From Pleurotus ostreatus/Saccharomyces cerevisiae fusant (taxonomy: Eukaryota > Opisthokonta): a stretch of DNA of 20,497 nucleotides. The notes under the pieces were generated by a model that was not told the DNA's origin, ran no database searches, and saw nothing but the letters and a program-made list of their open reading frames with translations. Within the stretch, counting starts at the first letter, position 1, and each line of letters starts with the position of its first letter. A program made the position numbers and the translations under genes. This document shows, piece after piece, positions 1 through 11,054 of this stretch. The stretch covers positions 1 through 20,497 of the forward strand of contig JAMQCK010000536.1 of NCBI GenBank assembly GCA_024196135.1, written 5' to 3'.

Positions 1-249
1 CGCTAGCTCTCAGACGGAGCTATACGTGACGAGGAGAGAATTGGTCAGAGCTGGCATCGCGCTACGTTCAATTGAACGAGCCAAATCCCCAAGGGAAAGT
101 GGGGTCGGAGCGGGAACGGAGGCGGCATGCCACGTCTTCCACTGAGCTGGAAACTCCCATGGCGCCGACCACATGTTACGCTGGTCGTAACGGTGTCCTG
201 GAGTCCACGTCGAAGCCCGACGTAGGCGCACGAAACTTCCCAAAGGGCG

Positions 250-353
250 TTCACCGAGCCAGCACCCATCGCGGTGCCACACGGAGCGGAACCCCTCGTA
301 GCCGATGGCAACGTCGCCCTGAAGGTTCCCGAGTCAAGAGCTGGCTCGGTGAA
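250..353. repeat. 14-bp perfect inverted repeat, arms 76 bp apart
   Basis: TTCACCGAGCCAGC at 250-263 has its exact reverse complement at 340-353. A transcript from either strand could fold into a 14-bp stem with a 76-nt loop. There is no T-run and no flanking gene that would make it a terminator. The function is unknown and it may be chance. Confidence 0.5.
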
Positions 354-943
354 TGACGGCCAGGGGCGAGAGGTGGCTGCCAGAAGGTCAGCGTCGGGAG
401 GGGAAGGGTGTCCATGGACGACAGCGCGGAAGACCGGGGTGAACCATCGACCTTAGCTATCAGACAGTTGACAGCCGTAGGTCCCATGTGCGTGGGACGA
501 CCGCGTAGCCTAGAGAATCGAGGGAGGGGGACGAAGACAGGGTGACCTTGACAGTCGGAGAAAGACCAGGGCGATGGCACGGGCAGGAGGGGCATCAACA
601 TTCCCCTTCAACGTCGACTGGACAGCAAACCGGCTTTGCGAGGATCACGGGTATCTGCAGCGCCTACAATCCTGTCAGTACAGAGCAGGTGGGTGGGCAG
701 GACACTCACCTAAAGCTAGCGCTGGCCCTTTGCATTTGGGAGGACGTCAACCTCAATACATTGACAGTGAGTAGATGTGTCGCGTTGCTTGCCATATCAG
801 TACAACACGCGTCCAGCTATGGTTTTCTCCTCCTCTTGTGGCCGCATAGAGTTCAAAGCATCACAGTGGAGAAGGCGGACGAGCAGCCGCAGGTTGAAAG
901 ACGGAGGGGAGAGGGAAAGATCAGATATACTGCAGGGTTCCCC

Positions 944-1028
944 CGCGTTTATAAACGCGACTGGCCGGGTCCACGGCAACTCCGATTGGCGCGTGAGCAT
1001 GTTTAGCGGCGCGCCAAATTGCGATTGG
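944..1028 (-). promoter_or_regulatory. Candidate leftward promoter: two CCAAT boxes and a palindromic TATA
   Basis: Read on the minus strand, CCAAT occurs at 1028-1024 and again at 989-985. A 16-bp perfect palindrome, CGCGTTTATAAACGCG, follows at 944-959 with TTTATAAA at its centre. The order CCAAT, CCAAT, TATA suits transcription to the left, with initiation expected around 915-930. The TATA core is symmetric, so direction rests only on the CCAAT positions. No downstream coding exon was identified within the window. Confidence 0.4.
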
Positions 1029-1204
1029 CTGTCGCGATTTGATGGCGTGCGATGAGGTGGACCAACAACGTCGATGACTGCTACTGTCACGGTAGGTCTA
1101 GAGAAACTCGATAAGCTACAGGCAAACTGTCCGAGAGTGGTTGAGGAGAGCATAGCAAAGCAATACGATAGCACACCGTCACCAGAAGCCCTAGTCCCAT
1201 CCTG

Positions 1205-4200
1205 CTACGACTCGCTCGAGGTCAAGTATGAGATCTCGGCGTCGTCGTCCACCACGAAACTTCCGTGTACATACTCGTCCGGCTCACTGTCCTCCTCCTC
1301 AGGGGGCGGCGAGCTGGAGACTCCCTCTCGTCTTCTGTTGGTCAGCACTTCCGCGCGACCGAACTTCCCTCGTCGCACCGGTCGCCCACCGAACGCAAGG
1401 CCGTTCGGTGCCTGCGTCATGAGGCCCTGCATGTACGCCTGCGTTTGTTGGTACGACGGCGAGGCTTGCGTAGGCGGCGCTTCGGTAAGGAATCGACGGT
1501 CTTCCTCCGTCTCCTCTTCCTCGCTCCCAGACTCGCCCTCGCTGACCTCGTCACCCGAGTGGTCTGCCGCGTAGTCAAAGAGAGGGTTATGCTTGCGCGG
1601 CGCAAGCGGCGCCTTCTCCTTGCCCTTCTGCTTTCTGCGGGTCTCCTCTGATGGCGACTCCTCCCGGCGGAAGAGACGACGACGCGGCGGCGAGTTATGC
1701 TGGTCCGGGGAGTCAGAGGGTATGTCGATGACGCGAGCTCTCTTCCTAGTCGGCACGCGCACAGGTTGCGAAGGCGGTGGGCCCATAGGCGACGATTGCG
1801 GGTTCGATCTGGCCGACGGAATGGGAGGCGGAGGCATCGCACGCGAGTCCTCCTCGGCGGTGGATGGCTGCTTGCGAAGAGCACCGGCAGGCTTGAATCT
1901 GGAGGGGCGGCTGCCTCCTGCGTCTGCGGAGATCTGAGCCTTGGAAGGGCCCGCTGCACGATCCGCAGGGGTAGACTGCATCGGCCACGCTATGCGCACT
2001 CCATCGACTTCCATCGACACGTCCATGGAGACGTCTGCCAGCGGTGACGGTGTTCGGATTCGAGCCAGCTTCCGCGGGTGTTCGCCTTGCGTTCTGCTGT
2101 TGGCTCGAGGTGGTGGTAAAGACGCTGGGATCGCGTCGACGACCTCGATGTCGCTGTCGTCGGTAGTGGGATCAGGAGGAGTGGGTTTCCTTGAGGGTGC
2201 CCGTGATGTCGAACGTCGCGGAGCGGAGGGTGGAGGTGGAGAGGAATCCAGTGAAGGTGAGTTGACAATCTCGATGTCCCCATTGCTATCGTCATCATCG
2301 TCGACTAGCCATGCCATGCTATCATCTTTGTGGTCAGCAGGCGGGGCAGGGGACGAATGGACCGAAGGTGAACGTTGAGGTGAAGGCATGTTGGGTTCTG
2401 GTGAAGATTCGATGTCGATTGGTGCCCGTATAGGCCGTTCTGGCGAAGACGACAAGGAAGCTCGCTTTTTTCTCTTCCTTGGCGACACAGCTGGGGTAAA
2501 TGTCAGGAGATGCATCGACCCTGAAGCTTGCACACTTACAAGGTGACGAAGCGAGCGTCGTCGAAGTGTTGGCAATCGGTACCTCCGGCGAACTCGACCT
2601 TGACGTCGAACTCGTCGTCTTGCGTCGACGATTGTGCAGCGCTGCAGCACTCTGGAAGCCCATCATCGGCACGGCCTCTGTCTCGACCTCCATGTCGTCC
2701 GAGTCGCTCGCCCCCGCCCGCTCGAACTGGCTCGCGGTCCACTCCTTCTTCTCCTCTTTCTTCTTCTTCCCCTTCCCCTTTGACTTCGTCTTGTCCTCTT
2801 CACCATCCGTCTTCTTCCTCCTCGACTTCGCAGGCCCCGCCGTCGTCGCCGCACGCTTCAATTTCCCTGCCTCGCCCGCCTTGCGCTTGGTGCTCGGCGC
2901 CTTCTCCGACGCCGTACGACGGAAAGACGAGGGGTCGACGTCCAAGCCCGCTTCGATGGCCAGGTCGTCCTCGTCGTCTGTCCCCGCATCGCTAAAATCC
3001 CGCTCCTTAATAGACGTCTTCCGCTTCTTCGCCCCCGCCACGATCAGGTCCTTCACGCTCACAAAGGTGTTGCTCGCGCCCGCTGGGATATTCCGCCCGG
3101 GGTCGTCGTTGCGCTTCCGCTTCTTCGACGCCGTCGAAGTCGAGTTCGAGTTCGTGCGCGACGCAGCCGACCTGGAGCGCGGCTCCTCGCGGACGTACTC
3201 CTGGATTTCCATGACCTTCTCGAGGCACTCGGGCTTGATGTGGTCGGGTAGCATGCGGTCGACGTCGGCGTAGAGCTCGAGCGATTCGCCGCGCGTGATG
3301 CTTTGCTGGACGTGCTTGTAGGCCTCCTTGGCCTTCTCGAGGTTGAGTTCCTCGCGACCTTCGGCAAGTAGGACGTGGACGACGCCTGCACGCTTGCGAC
3401 CGGTACGACCGAGGCGTTGCAACTGTAGGCGGCATCGGCTTATGCCCGGACACAAATGGGAAGAGGGCTCACCATACGGATGGGCGTCTTCTGCGCGTCA
3501 TAACACACAATCAGGTCGACTTCACCAATATCCAGACCCTCCTCGCCAATCGACGTCGCCACCAGCACATTGTACTCTCCCGCCTTGAACTTCTCGACCG
3601 TCTGTCCGAATGTCAGTCTCATGCACAACCCTCAACCCAACCCACTCACCGCCAACTGCTCCTTCTGCGCCAACCCCTTCCCGCCCTTCTTATCCAGCCC
3701 CTGCCCCACAAACTTCGTCGCCCGAATCAACGGCCTCTCAAAGTTCAGCGCATCCACGATCTCCTCCACCGCCTCGCGGAACGTCACGAACACCATGACA
3801 CGGGATTCAATCTTGTCGGCGTCCCTCCCCTCATTTTCGGCCATTTCCTGCGCAAAATGGTCGATAATAATGATCTTCACCTTCTCCATCTTCGGGTGCA
3901 TGCTGAAGCCGCCGGGATGTTCGGGGTCGGGCTGCGGACGGCGCTGCTGCTCGAGTGCTTTCGCGACCTCCTTGAACAGAGGATTCGACGCGAGCTTCTT
4001 CCCACCCTTCTTCTTTGGGTCGTCGACGTCGTTCTCAATTTCCTTAACGCTGTTGTAGCACATGCCAATGGTGCCTTCGAGCTACAAGGTCGCGAGTCAG
4101 TATAGAGAGCAACAGGAGGATACGATTCGCGTACCAGATACCCCATAATTCGCGCCAGCCTCGACGTATGCATCAGAGGCACGCGAGCCCAGTTCTGGTG

Positions 4201-5975
4201 GTTCTTCAGCTCGCGCTGCTGAGCTTGCGGCGTGAATGAGTTGATTCGGCACGGGTCCTTCGTGCCTCGCAATATGTTCTCAATCGGCTTGACAATCTCC
4301 TGTGTTCACCGTTGGTTAGTGTTCCGCGGCGCCCTCGCAGAAGCATACCGTCATAAGCCTAGCAAGCGGATCCCTAATCTTCCTGATGTTGGCGTCCATC
4401 TGGATGATATGTTGCTCGATTTTCTATAGAATTCGTGTGAGCGACCTCACATCGTCGCAATACCCCTACTCGTACCTTCTCGTGGATGTACTGCCTCAAG
4501 TCGATGCTGTTCTCGTCACGAATCTCGATGTTGCTGATATGCAACCCGTCGATGAGGTTCTGGACGGCTTCTGGCGTGCTCCCCGGCGTAGCAGTCAACG
4601 CCAATAGGCGGAAATGAGGATTCTTCGCCATCATGTAGCGTACGACCTGGTTGTATGCGTAATCGCCGGTAGCTCTGTGAGCCTCGTCTGCGCGGCCGTG
4701 AGTTTCGACAAAGCACGCATATACTTGCATTACACACCAACGACAATGAGTACAATGTCCAAGGCCTCACAAGTTCCCTTTGTGAGGTCGTTGAGTAGCG
4801 TCTGCGGTGTCATGTAGAACACTCGCTTCTCGCTCCACTGCGAACATTAGCACACATCAGTGCACAGGGCGGAACGAACGTACCGCTCTCTCTCTCGCTG
4901 CCTTTGGGACGTTGCCCGTGAGCTCAACCGCGTCGCTGCCGGGGATACCGCACGTCTTGTGGCTGGCTTCAATTTGTTGCGCGACCAGAGGTTTAGTCGG
5001 CGCTACAAAGACGACTTTGCCTTCGGGAAACCATCGGTAGACTGGGATCCGCTCAGTGTGCGTTCAGGCAAGCGCTATAAATTAGGAACGTACAGTTGAG
5101 CATCACGACGCCAGCAATGAATGTCTTCCCGAGACCAGTAGGTAGAGCGACTATGGTGTTGTCAAACAGACAGTGTTTGACGATATTGAACTGATAGTCG
5201 CGTTTGGGGCGATTGAGGGGGTAAATCCAGTGCTTAGCCTCGAGTAGGTCAGGCTTGAGTTTCATTGGAGGGGGCTAGCAATTATGAGATACAAAGCATT
5301 TGCAAATTTAATGGAGAACGTACACCGCTGGTACGTAGCAGAAGTCTTCATAAGCACGCATACAAGTAGCATATTCAACTTCACTCACCCAACTACGACG
5401 ATGTTAGCAACACATCGTTCTGCACGAAAATAAAACACACCTGATACGAATGGAGCAGGAAACTGCTCGAACTCCACAGTCTCCTCCTCCTCTTCCCCAT
5501 CTTCGTCCTCATCGCGCGCCTTGCCCTTCCCTTTCGACTTGCCGTGTTTGAGACCAGTCTTGGCGAACTGAGTATGGTCCCATTGCTTGGTCTTGACCGG
5601 TCCCCGTCCGCTCCCTCTCCGCGAGAAAGACCCACTGCGCTGAATATTCGAGGAGGAAGCGCGTGACAAAGGTCTAGGTCGCGACGCGCCATCCGAAAGC
5701 ACATCGCCGAAGAGCGTAGTCTGACGAGAGGCCGTCACCGGCTTGGAAGTTGGTTTCGCCTTTCCAGCATACGCGTCTTCGACAAACTGATCAAGTCGTT
5801 CAAGCTCCTCTGTCGGTATGTCCAGATCGTCGTCGAAGTATGAGTCGTCTGGGTCCGGGACCGATGGCCTAGGTGGGGGAGGGGCTTTGGTATTCTGGGT
5901 AGCCTCCGCTTCTATGCGGTCTATCTCAGCAAGAGCGGCGTCGTCGATGTCGCTGAAGAGGTCATCGGAGCTCAT
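1205..5975 (-). CDS. mph1: ATP-dependent 3'-5' DNA helicase Mph1 (FANCM family)
   Basis: Mph1/FANCM is a nuclear SF2 helicase that remodels stalled forks and D-loops and limits crossovers. My model has 13 exons: 5975-5441, 5392-5389, 5327-5324, 5274-5094, 5041-4884, 4837-4738, 4687-4476, 4423-4349, 4299-4135, 4081-3650, 3601-3473, 3422-2540, 2490-1205. It encodes 1387 aa, in frame throughout, with introns of 46-61 nt. Visible motifs are Walker A GLGKT (about 228-232), DEAH (328-331), TATPGS (359-364), motif V with GEEGLDIG, and motif [10 protein letters not shown] (667-674). The N-terminus is acidic. The last ~700 residues are low-complexity, with Lys/Glu blocks and many Ser-Pro sites. Two consecutive exons are only 4 nt. 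The start at 5975 (MSSDD) resembles other Mph1 proteins; an in-frame ATG at 6050 would add 25 residues. The gene shares a short divergent promoter with the G-patch gene. The family call is very secure. Confidence 0.95.
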
Positions 5976-6115
5976 GGCGCGCGGAGGAGCGAACGAGGTG
6001 GCCAAGCGCTGCACCGACGCGTCTCGATTGAAACGATCACGTGCATCCATGTGGCGTAACCGGGCGTCATGCGAGCCTCGGGCTCACCTCCGCCTGCTCG
6101 TCCTGAACCATCACC
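5976..6115. promoter_or_regulatory. Short divergent promoter between mph1 and the G-patch gene
   Basis: Only 140 bp separate the two start codons (5975 leftward, 6116 rightward), or 65 bp if mph1 begins at the upstream in-frame ATG at 6050. Both promoters and both 5' UTRs must fit here or overlap the neighbouring gene. I see no TATA box. This is an inferred bidirectional promoter based on geometry only. Confidence 0.55.
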
Positions 6116-7541
6116 ATGTCTGCCAGCACCATTGCACGCTGGAACGCTATCCCTCTTGAGCGCCAGCCAGAACACCCCAACGCACAGAAGGTACTCTAAT
6201 GCCCCTCCGGAGAAAATGCAGCGTACTGCCCTTTTGCCGCAATCGTCACTAGCGTCCCCGCCCCGACGACGAAGACGACGATGTGTCGATCACTTCCAGG
6301 TCCCCTTCCCCTCGTCCGGATGCTATGGATGTAGATTCTGGCCTGGGATATCATGAATACCCGTCCGGTCCAGCACACGAGGAAGTCACCGTTGAAACGA
6401 GGATCAAGCCTACCAATGTTGGCTTTGCCATGTTGAGGAAGCTGGGCTGGTCCGAGGGTCAGCCTCTAGGTCTCCAGGCTGATGGTGAGTAGGAATAGTC
6501 TCCTTTCGACGTTCTGCGCTAATTATTCTTCAGCCAGAGTCGATCCCATCCCGTTCAACCTCAAGCAGGACTTGACCGGCGTCGGCAAGATCAGCCAGGA
6601 CGTCCGCATGATTGAGACCACCGTCTCCCAACGCCGCGAGCTCACCTCCGAGCGCATGCGCAAGGAGACCGTCGAAGAGCGCGAAAGCCGCGAGGTACGC
6701 CACCACCGTCTCTGTCCCCTTTCCCCATTATATATCAACCGTTTCCCTCCCGCAGAACTCCATCGCCAAGCGCACCGCCGTCCAAAAGGAGATCGCCGAG
6801 ACCCTCAAGGCCTTCTACTGCGCGCTCTGCGACAAGCAGTTCAAGAACGTCGCCCAGTACGACGAGCACACCAACTCGTACGCGCACCACCACAAGGCGC
6901 GCGCGAAGGACCTGCAGGCGAGCGTGCACATGCAGGCCGCGGACGAGGTCGAGCGCCGCAAGGAGAAGGAGCGCCGCCGCGAGGAGAAGGAGCTGCGCAA
7001 GCTCGCGAAGGCCCAGGGCATCAAGATGGCGAAGCCGGCGGTGGCTCCTGCGGTGGTCGCGCCTGCTCCAGGTCAGCCTGCGGTCGCGGAGCCCGCGGGC
7101 CATGCGCCGATGGACACGACGCCAGCTACAGGCGGTTGGGCAAGTGTCGCGCCGCCTAGCAATCCGCCACCTGCCCAAGGCTTCAAGAAGGGTGGCTGGG
7201 CTACCGTTGGAAGTGACCCATCGCCGGCACAAGGTCAACGTCCGACACCAAACGGTGCCGCCGCGTACCCAGCCTTCCGCGCAGGCGGACAGATAGCAGC
7301 CTCTGGCAATGTCACATCATCGAGCCAAATCGCCCCTCCAGCGCGAGGAGGATGGGCCCCCGTCTCCGCCGCGCCTCAGCAGCCGATGGATACAACACCC
7401 TCTATTGCGCCTCCTGCCCCTGCAGTCTCAGCACCGATGCCGTCGAAGGCTAGGCAAGCTGCGTCCATTCAAGCCGAGTCGAAATCGGCTGCCAGTCGCA
7501 ACTCGTGGCAGAGCTTCAAGGCGGGACGCGGGCGACGCTGA
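6116..7541 (+). CDS. G-patch and U1-type C2H2 zinc-finger protein (GPATCH8-like)
   Basis: There are four exons, 6116-6190, 6253-6484, 6534-6694 and 6756-7541, encoding 417 aa. After an acidic Ser-Pro segment comes a G-patch (about 75-123) that begins with the conserved GFAMLRKLGW and continues through the LGL and LTGVGK glycines. A charged helical stretch follows, then a C2H2 finger of the U1/matrin spacing C-x2-C-x12-H-x5-H at C178, C181, H194 and H200. A long Lys/Glu/Arg helix (about 210-245) follows. The C-terminus is Pro/Ala/Gln-rich with repeated GGWA and MDTTP motifs. G-patch proteins commonly activate DEAH RNA helicases, and this domain order matches GPATCH8-type splicing-related proteins. 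The RNA role is inferred from the family. The start has an ACC-ATG context and gives a clean frame into exon 2. Confidence 0.85.
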
Positions 7542-7730
7542 GCGTTCTTTTCACGTCTCCGCATACGAACATTGTTGCTATACTGAATCCCCTCGTACCC
7601 ATCTCGCTATCCAATTGCTTTCGCATACCTCTATCGACGTTGACTCTACTACTTATACGGAACGGACCCTAGCGCACGCTCTCCGAGAACGAAACTAAGC
7701 ATAAGAAATGCATTGGCTTGTACGCTACAG

Positions 7731-7736
7731 TTTATT
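7731..7736 (-). terminator. Poly(A) signal AATAAA for the BET gene
   Basis: The plus strand reads TTTATT, which is AATAAA on the transcribed strand, 247 nt downstream of the BET stop codon. It is a canonical hexamer at a plausible distance. Use of the signal is not shown. Confidence 0.4.
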
Positions 7737-7755
7737 CGACCCTGACCAAGTAAGT

Positions 7756-7761
7756 AATAAA
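7756..7761 (+). terminator. Poly(A) signal AATAAA for the G-patch gene
   Basis: An AATAAA hexamer lies 215 nt after the G-patch stop codon and is followed by mixed sequence. It lies only 20 bp from the opposing hexamer at 7731-7736. Confidence 0.4.
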
Positions 7762-7982
7762 GAGCACTATGTACGACGAGAGGAGAGGAGAGGCAAGAAG
7801 GGCCATACCCATAGGACCATACGACAAGAGATACGGCACGGGCATGAACATGAGTAAAAGCTACCTAGGAGGACAAGCGAAATTCGGATGCGACGTACGA
7901 CGAACGGGGAGGTGTAACGCGATCAAGAGGGACGAAAAATTACGACGCGCGCCGCTGCGAATAGGTAGGGCAAGTAAGTAGC

Positions 7983-10842
7983 TTACTCGGATTCGCTGCC
8001 AGAACTGTCCGAGTCCGAGCTCGAGTCTGATAACTCTGGGTTGCCACCAACCACAGGCGCAGAGGCCGACCCAGGGTCCGCGCCGCCGCCGTTGAACAGC
8101 GCCATCCGCTGCTCCAGCACGCGGATCTTCTCCGCCTCCGCATCCTCGTCCATGCTCTTGCGCTTCAATCCGCCCGTGCCCGTACCCTTGCCGCCGCCCG
8201 GACGAGTACGCTTCGGCGGCTGCACCTTGGTCGGGCGCACGACGAAGTTGTAGAGCTTAGTGAGGACATGCGACGGCAGCAAGTCAATCTCGAGCTCGAT
8301 CTCTTCATTGCTCTGTGGATGCGTAAGCACTCTGTTTCGACAAAAGGGCAAGGCACGTACAGCTGCAATCTCAGGGACGCCTTCGTGAATGATCTTGATG
8401 ACGCGCTCGAGCTTGGGACCCTCGAGCGTGCTGATGACCTCGCTAAGCTCCTTCTTCTGGTCGAACGTGAGCGAGTCGTCTTCCTTCTCCTTCTTCGCTT
8501 TCTTCTTCGGAGGCGGCGCGCTGGTCTTCACGGGTTTGGGAGGACGTGCGGGTGCAGAGGGACCCGCCGCAGCTGCTTCTCTGGCAGCCTTTCTCTCCTG
8601 CTGCTGTTTCTTCTTCTTCGCCGCCTCCTCCTGCTGCTTCTTTCTCTTCAGCGCCTCCATCTTGTGCTGAAGCTGCTGCATCTCGCGCTCCATCTCAGAT
8701 AGGCGCCCTGGGCACGCGTCAGACGAAATAAAAGCGCATGGCAGGTTACAATGCTCACCATCCACGCCAGTGTCGTCGTCCATGTCCTCGTCGAAGTCAT
8801 CGTCGTCGTCATCGCGGTCGCTACCGGTACGCAGAGGCGGCAGGTTCTTCCACTTCTCGTCGAAGATACGCTGCAGCTCCATGCCCGCCTGGTTGACCGG
8901 TGTCCCTTTCGGGTTGAACGTGAAGCAGTTGCGTATCATGAGCTTGAAGTCGTCGCGAAAGTGGTGCGCGGTCGGGTACTGATCATGTTCAAGCTTTCGA
9001 CGCATGGTGCTCATGTCCATGGGACTCTTGATGATCTTCGGATACGTCGGAATGTTCAAGAGTACGTGGTCTACAGTGTTGATGAGTATACAGCTGTATT
9101 GAGCAGACAATACACGTACCGACGGGCTCGTAGAACGGTTGCGCTGCATCGTAGTATTGCCGCTTAAACAACTCCGTCAGGAGCTTGTGGCAAAATTTCA
9201 ACTGTTCCGAGGTGCCATCGTCCTTTCCTGCCCGTATTCTCCTCGGCCGCTTCGGTTCCGCATGTGGCAGATCCTTGGGCGGAGGAGGGTGAATCTCGCG
9301 CTTCGGCCGCCCGCTGATCGCCGCGTCGCTCTCGTTACGTCGTATCGCAGGCACACCAGCCGTCGATGGACGTCGCGGTGCAGGCTGCTTCTTGTGCGCA
9401 GCAGGCGGCGCCGATATGTGGTGTGCGACGGGCTGGGGCGTGGACTGCTTCTTCATGGGTGGCGGCTTCACAGGCTGCGCGCGCGGTAAGCATCGCCGTG
9501 ACGGACGGCGTAGACAGAAACACTGACCATAGAGTCGCCGGGCGGAGGCATGTTCTTAATCTGCTTGTCAAAGACTTCCTCGACGCGCTTGCCCATAGCA
9601 GATATTGCATGGTCCGGCCCATTGAAGGTATAGCAGTTGTAAAAGATGAGGCGAACGTCGGCGACAAATTCCTCGGCGGTGCGGTAGCGCGGATTCGTGG
9701 AGATGGGGTCGGGCTTTTGCGGGTTTGACGACGATAGCTTGCGCTCGATGGTCCCGAAGTCCATGGGGTTCTTGATGATGCTGGGATAGTGGGGAACATT
9801 CAGAGCGACGGGGTCAACAGGACGAAGGAAGGGTCCAGAGTCCTTCAGCTTTTTGAGCGAGCGCACGGTCGACTGCATGAAGCGGAATTGGTCGCGGGTG
9901 ATAGTGGTGGGACCCTGTGGCGAAGGATGAGTTGGCGGAGGGTATGCTGAGACAGGCGTCGGCGGGGCGGGGGTGGGCGTCTGCGCGTGAGACGCGGTGG
10001 CCGACGCTGGAGGAGGGGTTACGGACTTGAAAGGACGCGGTGGCGATTAGCACGCCAGTAGCGGCGCACGATGAGAAGACAGCTACTCACATGTGTGAAA
10101 GATGCTTGGTCCGCGTCAGAATGCACGCGCGCCCTCTTCGCAGGAGGTGGCTTCGCGTGATCGTCGTCGCTGGTGGCAATGTGTTCATTGGCAGGGCCTG
10201 GTGTCGGAGCAGGGGTGCTCTCGGGCGGTACGCTGTCCTCCATCTTCACGTCGCCGTCTCCCTCACCAGGCGCGTCTAGAGGCGATGGGTCTACGGCGTG
10301 CTCATCGGGAACTGGAGCGTCGGGCTGAGCTTCGTCGACAGCGGGGACAAGATGGGGTGCGTCAGGCGCGTCATTCGCGACGACGGATGTCATTTCCGTG
10401 TCGACTGAGGGCTCCATGGGTTCATCGATGTCGGCTTTGGCAAGCATTAGTGAAAGACGCGTCGAGAAGATGTATGACACGCACCAGGCTCATGAGGGGA
10501 ACCAACCTGGGGCATAGTCGACGCGTCTTGGGCGCGGTCGAAGGGCTCCTCCACCTTATTCACGCCGTCGAGGGGCACGGGCTCAACCACCGGCAGGGGC
10601 GGGGGCATAGACGTGGGCTTCGCTATGTATGGCTCGCTACGAACGTCCGACTCAGGCTCAGGGCAGTCTATGTCGATCTTGTGGTTTGGCGCATCAGCGG
10701 GGTCAACGGCGGTGACAGGACTGTCCACGTCGGCGGTGCCGTTCGGCTTGTGGCCGTTGACGCCGTTCGGCGCGGTGTCGCCGTTGATGTGGTCGCCGTC
10801 GTGGACAACGTCGAGCGGAACATCATTCGGCGCGGTGGACAT
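7983..10842 (-). CDS. bdf1: BET family double-bromodomain chromatin reader (Bdf1-like)
   Basis: BET proteins bind acetylated histone H4 and recruit transcription machinery. There are seven exons: 10842-10485, 10434-10091, 10025-9528, 9474-9120, 9070-8759, 8707-8361, 8312-7983, giving 847 aa with introns of 48-65 nt. The N-terminal ~275 residues are acidic and Pro-rich. Bromodomain 1 spans about 278-395 (ALNVPHYPSIIKNPMDF; acetyl-lysine Asn about 369 in CYTFNG). Bromodomain 2 spans about 488-597 (LLNIPTYPKIIKSPMDM; Asn about 571 in CFTFNP). A run of about 20 mostly acidic residues, a Lys/Gln-rich coiled coil, and an ET domain at about 699-765 (ending LTKLYNFVVRP) follow. The C-terminus is a Ser/Asp/Glu tail. 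This is the full BET architecture. The start is the first ATG in frame, and a TATA box lies about 90 nt upstream. No damage is seen. Confidence 0.95.
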
Positions 10843-10929
10843 TACGTAATGAGCGGGTGGGTGGGATTTCACCGGGAAGGGGGGGAAGGGGCGTCAAGTG
10901 AAAAAGGTCTGAAACGGGACGCCGGCTCC

Positions 10930-10936
10930 TTTTATA
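10930..10936 (-). promoter_or_regulatory. TATA box of the BET gene
   Basis: TATAAAA on the minus strand lies 88 nt upstream of the BET start codon, leaving room for a 5' UTR of about 55-60 nt. It sits in the 212-bp gap after the WDR70 stop codon, so the BET promoter must overlap the WDR70 3' UTR. Confidence 0.6.
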
Positions 10937-11054
10937 CGGGATCCAAATAAATTTAAGTTCAGATCTCGGCTTTGCGACCAAGGCGCGTTTGCGACTGCCT
11001 GCTCGCTGTCCAGGCTGCCCTCCCCAGGGCGTGCTAAGAGATACACGCATATAT

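Larger units (their letters stand above)
1..1204. other. Region without a supportable gene, upstream edge
   Basis: No reading frame here gives a recognisable protein. The open frames on both strands are short and lack family motifs. The region lies 3' of the leftward helicase gene that ends at 1205, so its right edge should contain that gene's 3' UTR. It also contains a leftward promoter-like block near 944-1028 and a possible short leftward intron at about 716-679, which begins GTGAGT and can end TGACAG. A leftward transcript could therefore start around 920 and continue past the window edge. I could not assemble a protein from it. Confidence 0.5.
7542..7982. other. Convergent 3' intergenic region with facing poly(A) signals
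   Basis: The stop codons of the G-patch gene (+) and the BET gene (-) face each other across 441 bp. There is an AATAAA on the plus strand at 7756-7761 and an AATAAA on the minus strand at 7736-7731, each about 215-250 nt after its own stop. If both are used, the two transcripts overlap by a few tens of bases at their 3' ends. A purine-rich GAGAGGAGAGGAGAGG tract lies near 7780. No gene is seen. Confidence 0.5.

Noticed and set aside
2500..3273. A 257-codon plus-strand open frame
   Set aside because: It lies wholly opposite the MPH1 C-terminal exon. That exon is low in stop codons on both strands because of its Ser/Lys/Glu-rich codon bias, and the antisense product has no family features.
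5976..6050. Upstream in-frame ATG for MPH1 at 6050
   Set aside because: It would add MDARDRF and 18 more residues. The MSSDD start at 5975 matches the acidic N-terminus seen in other Mph1 proteins, so it was preferred, though the longer form cannot be excluded.
10843..10872. N-terminal extension of the BET protein to 10872
   Set aside because: That frame begins with GTG, not ATG. The first ATG is at 10842.
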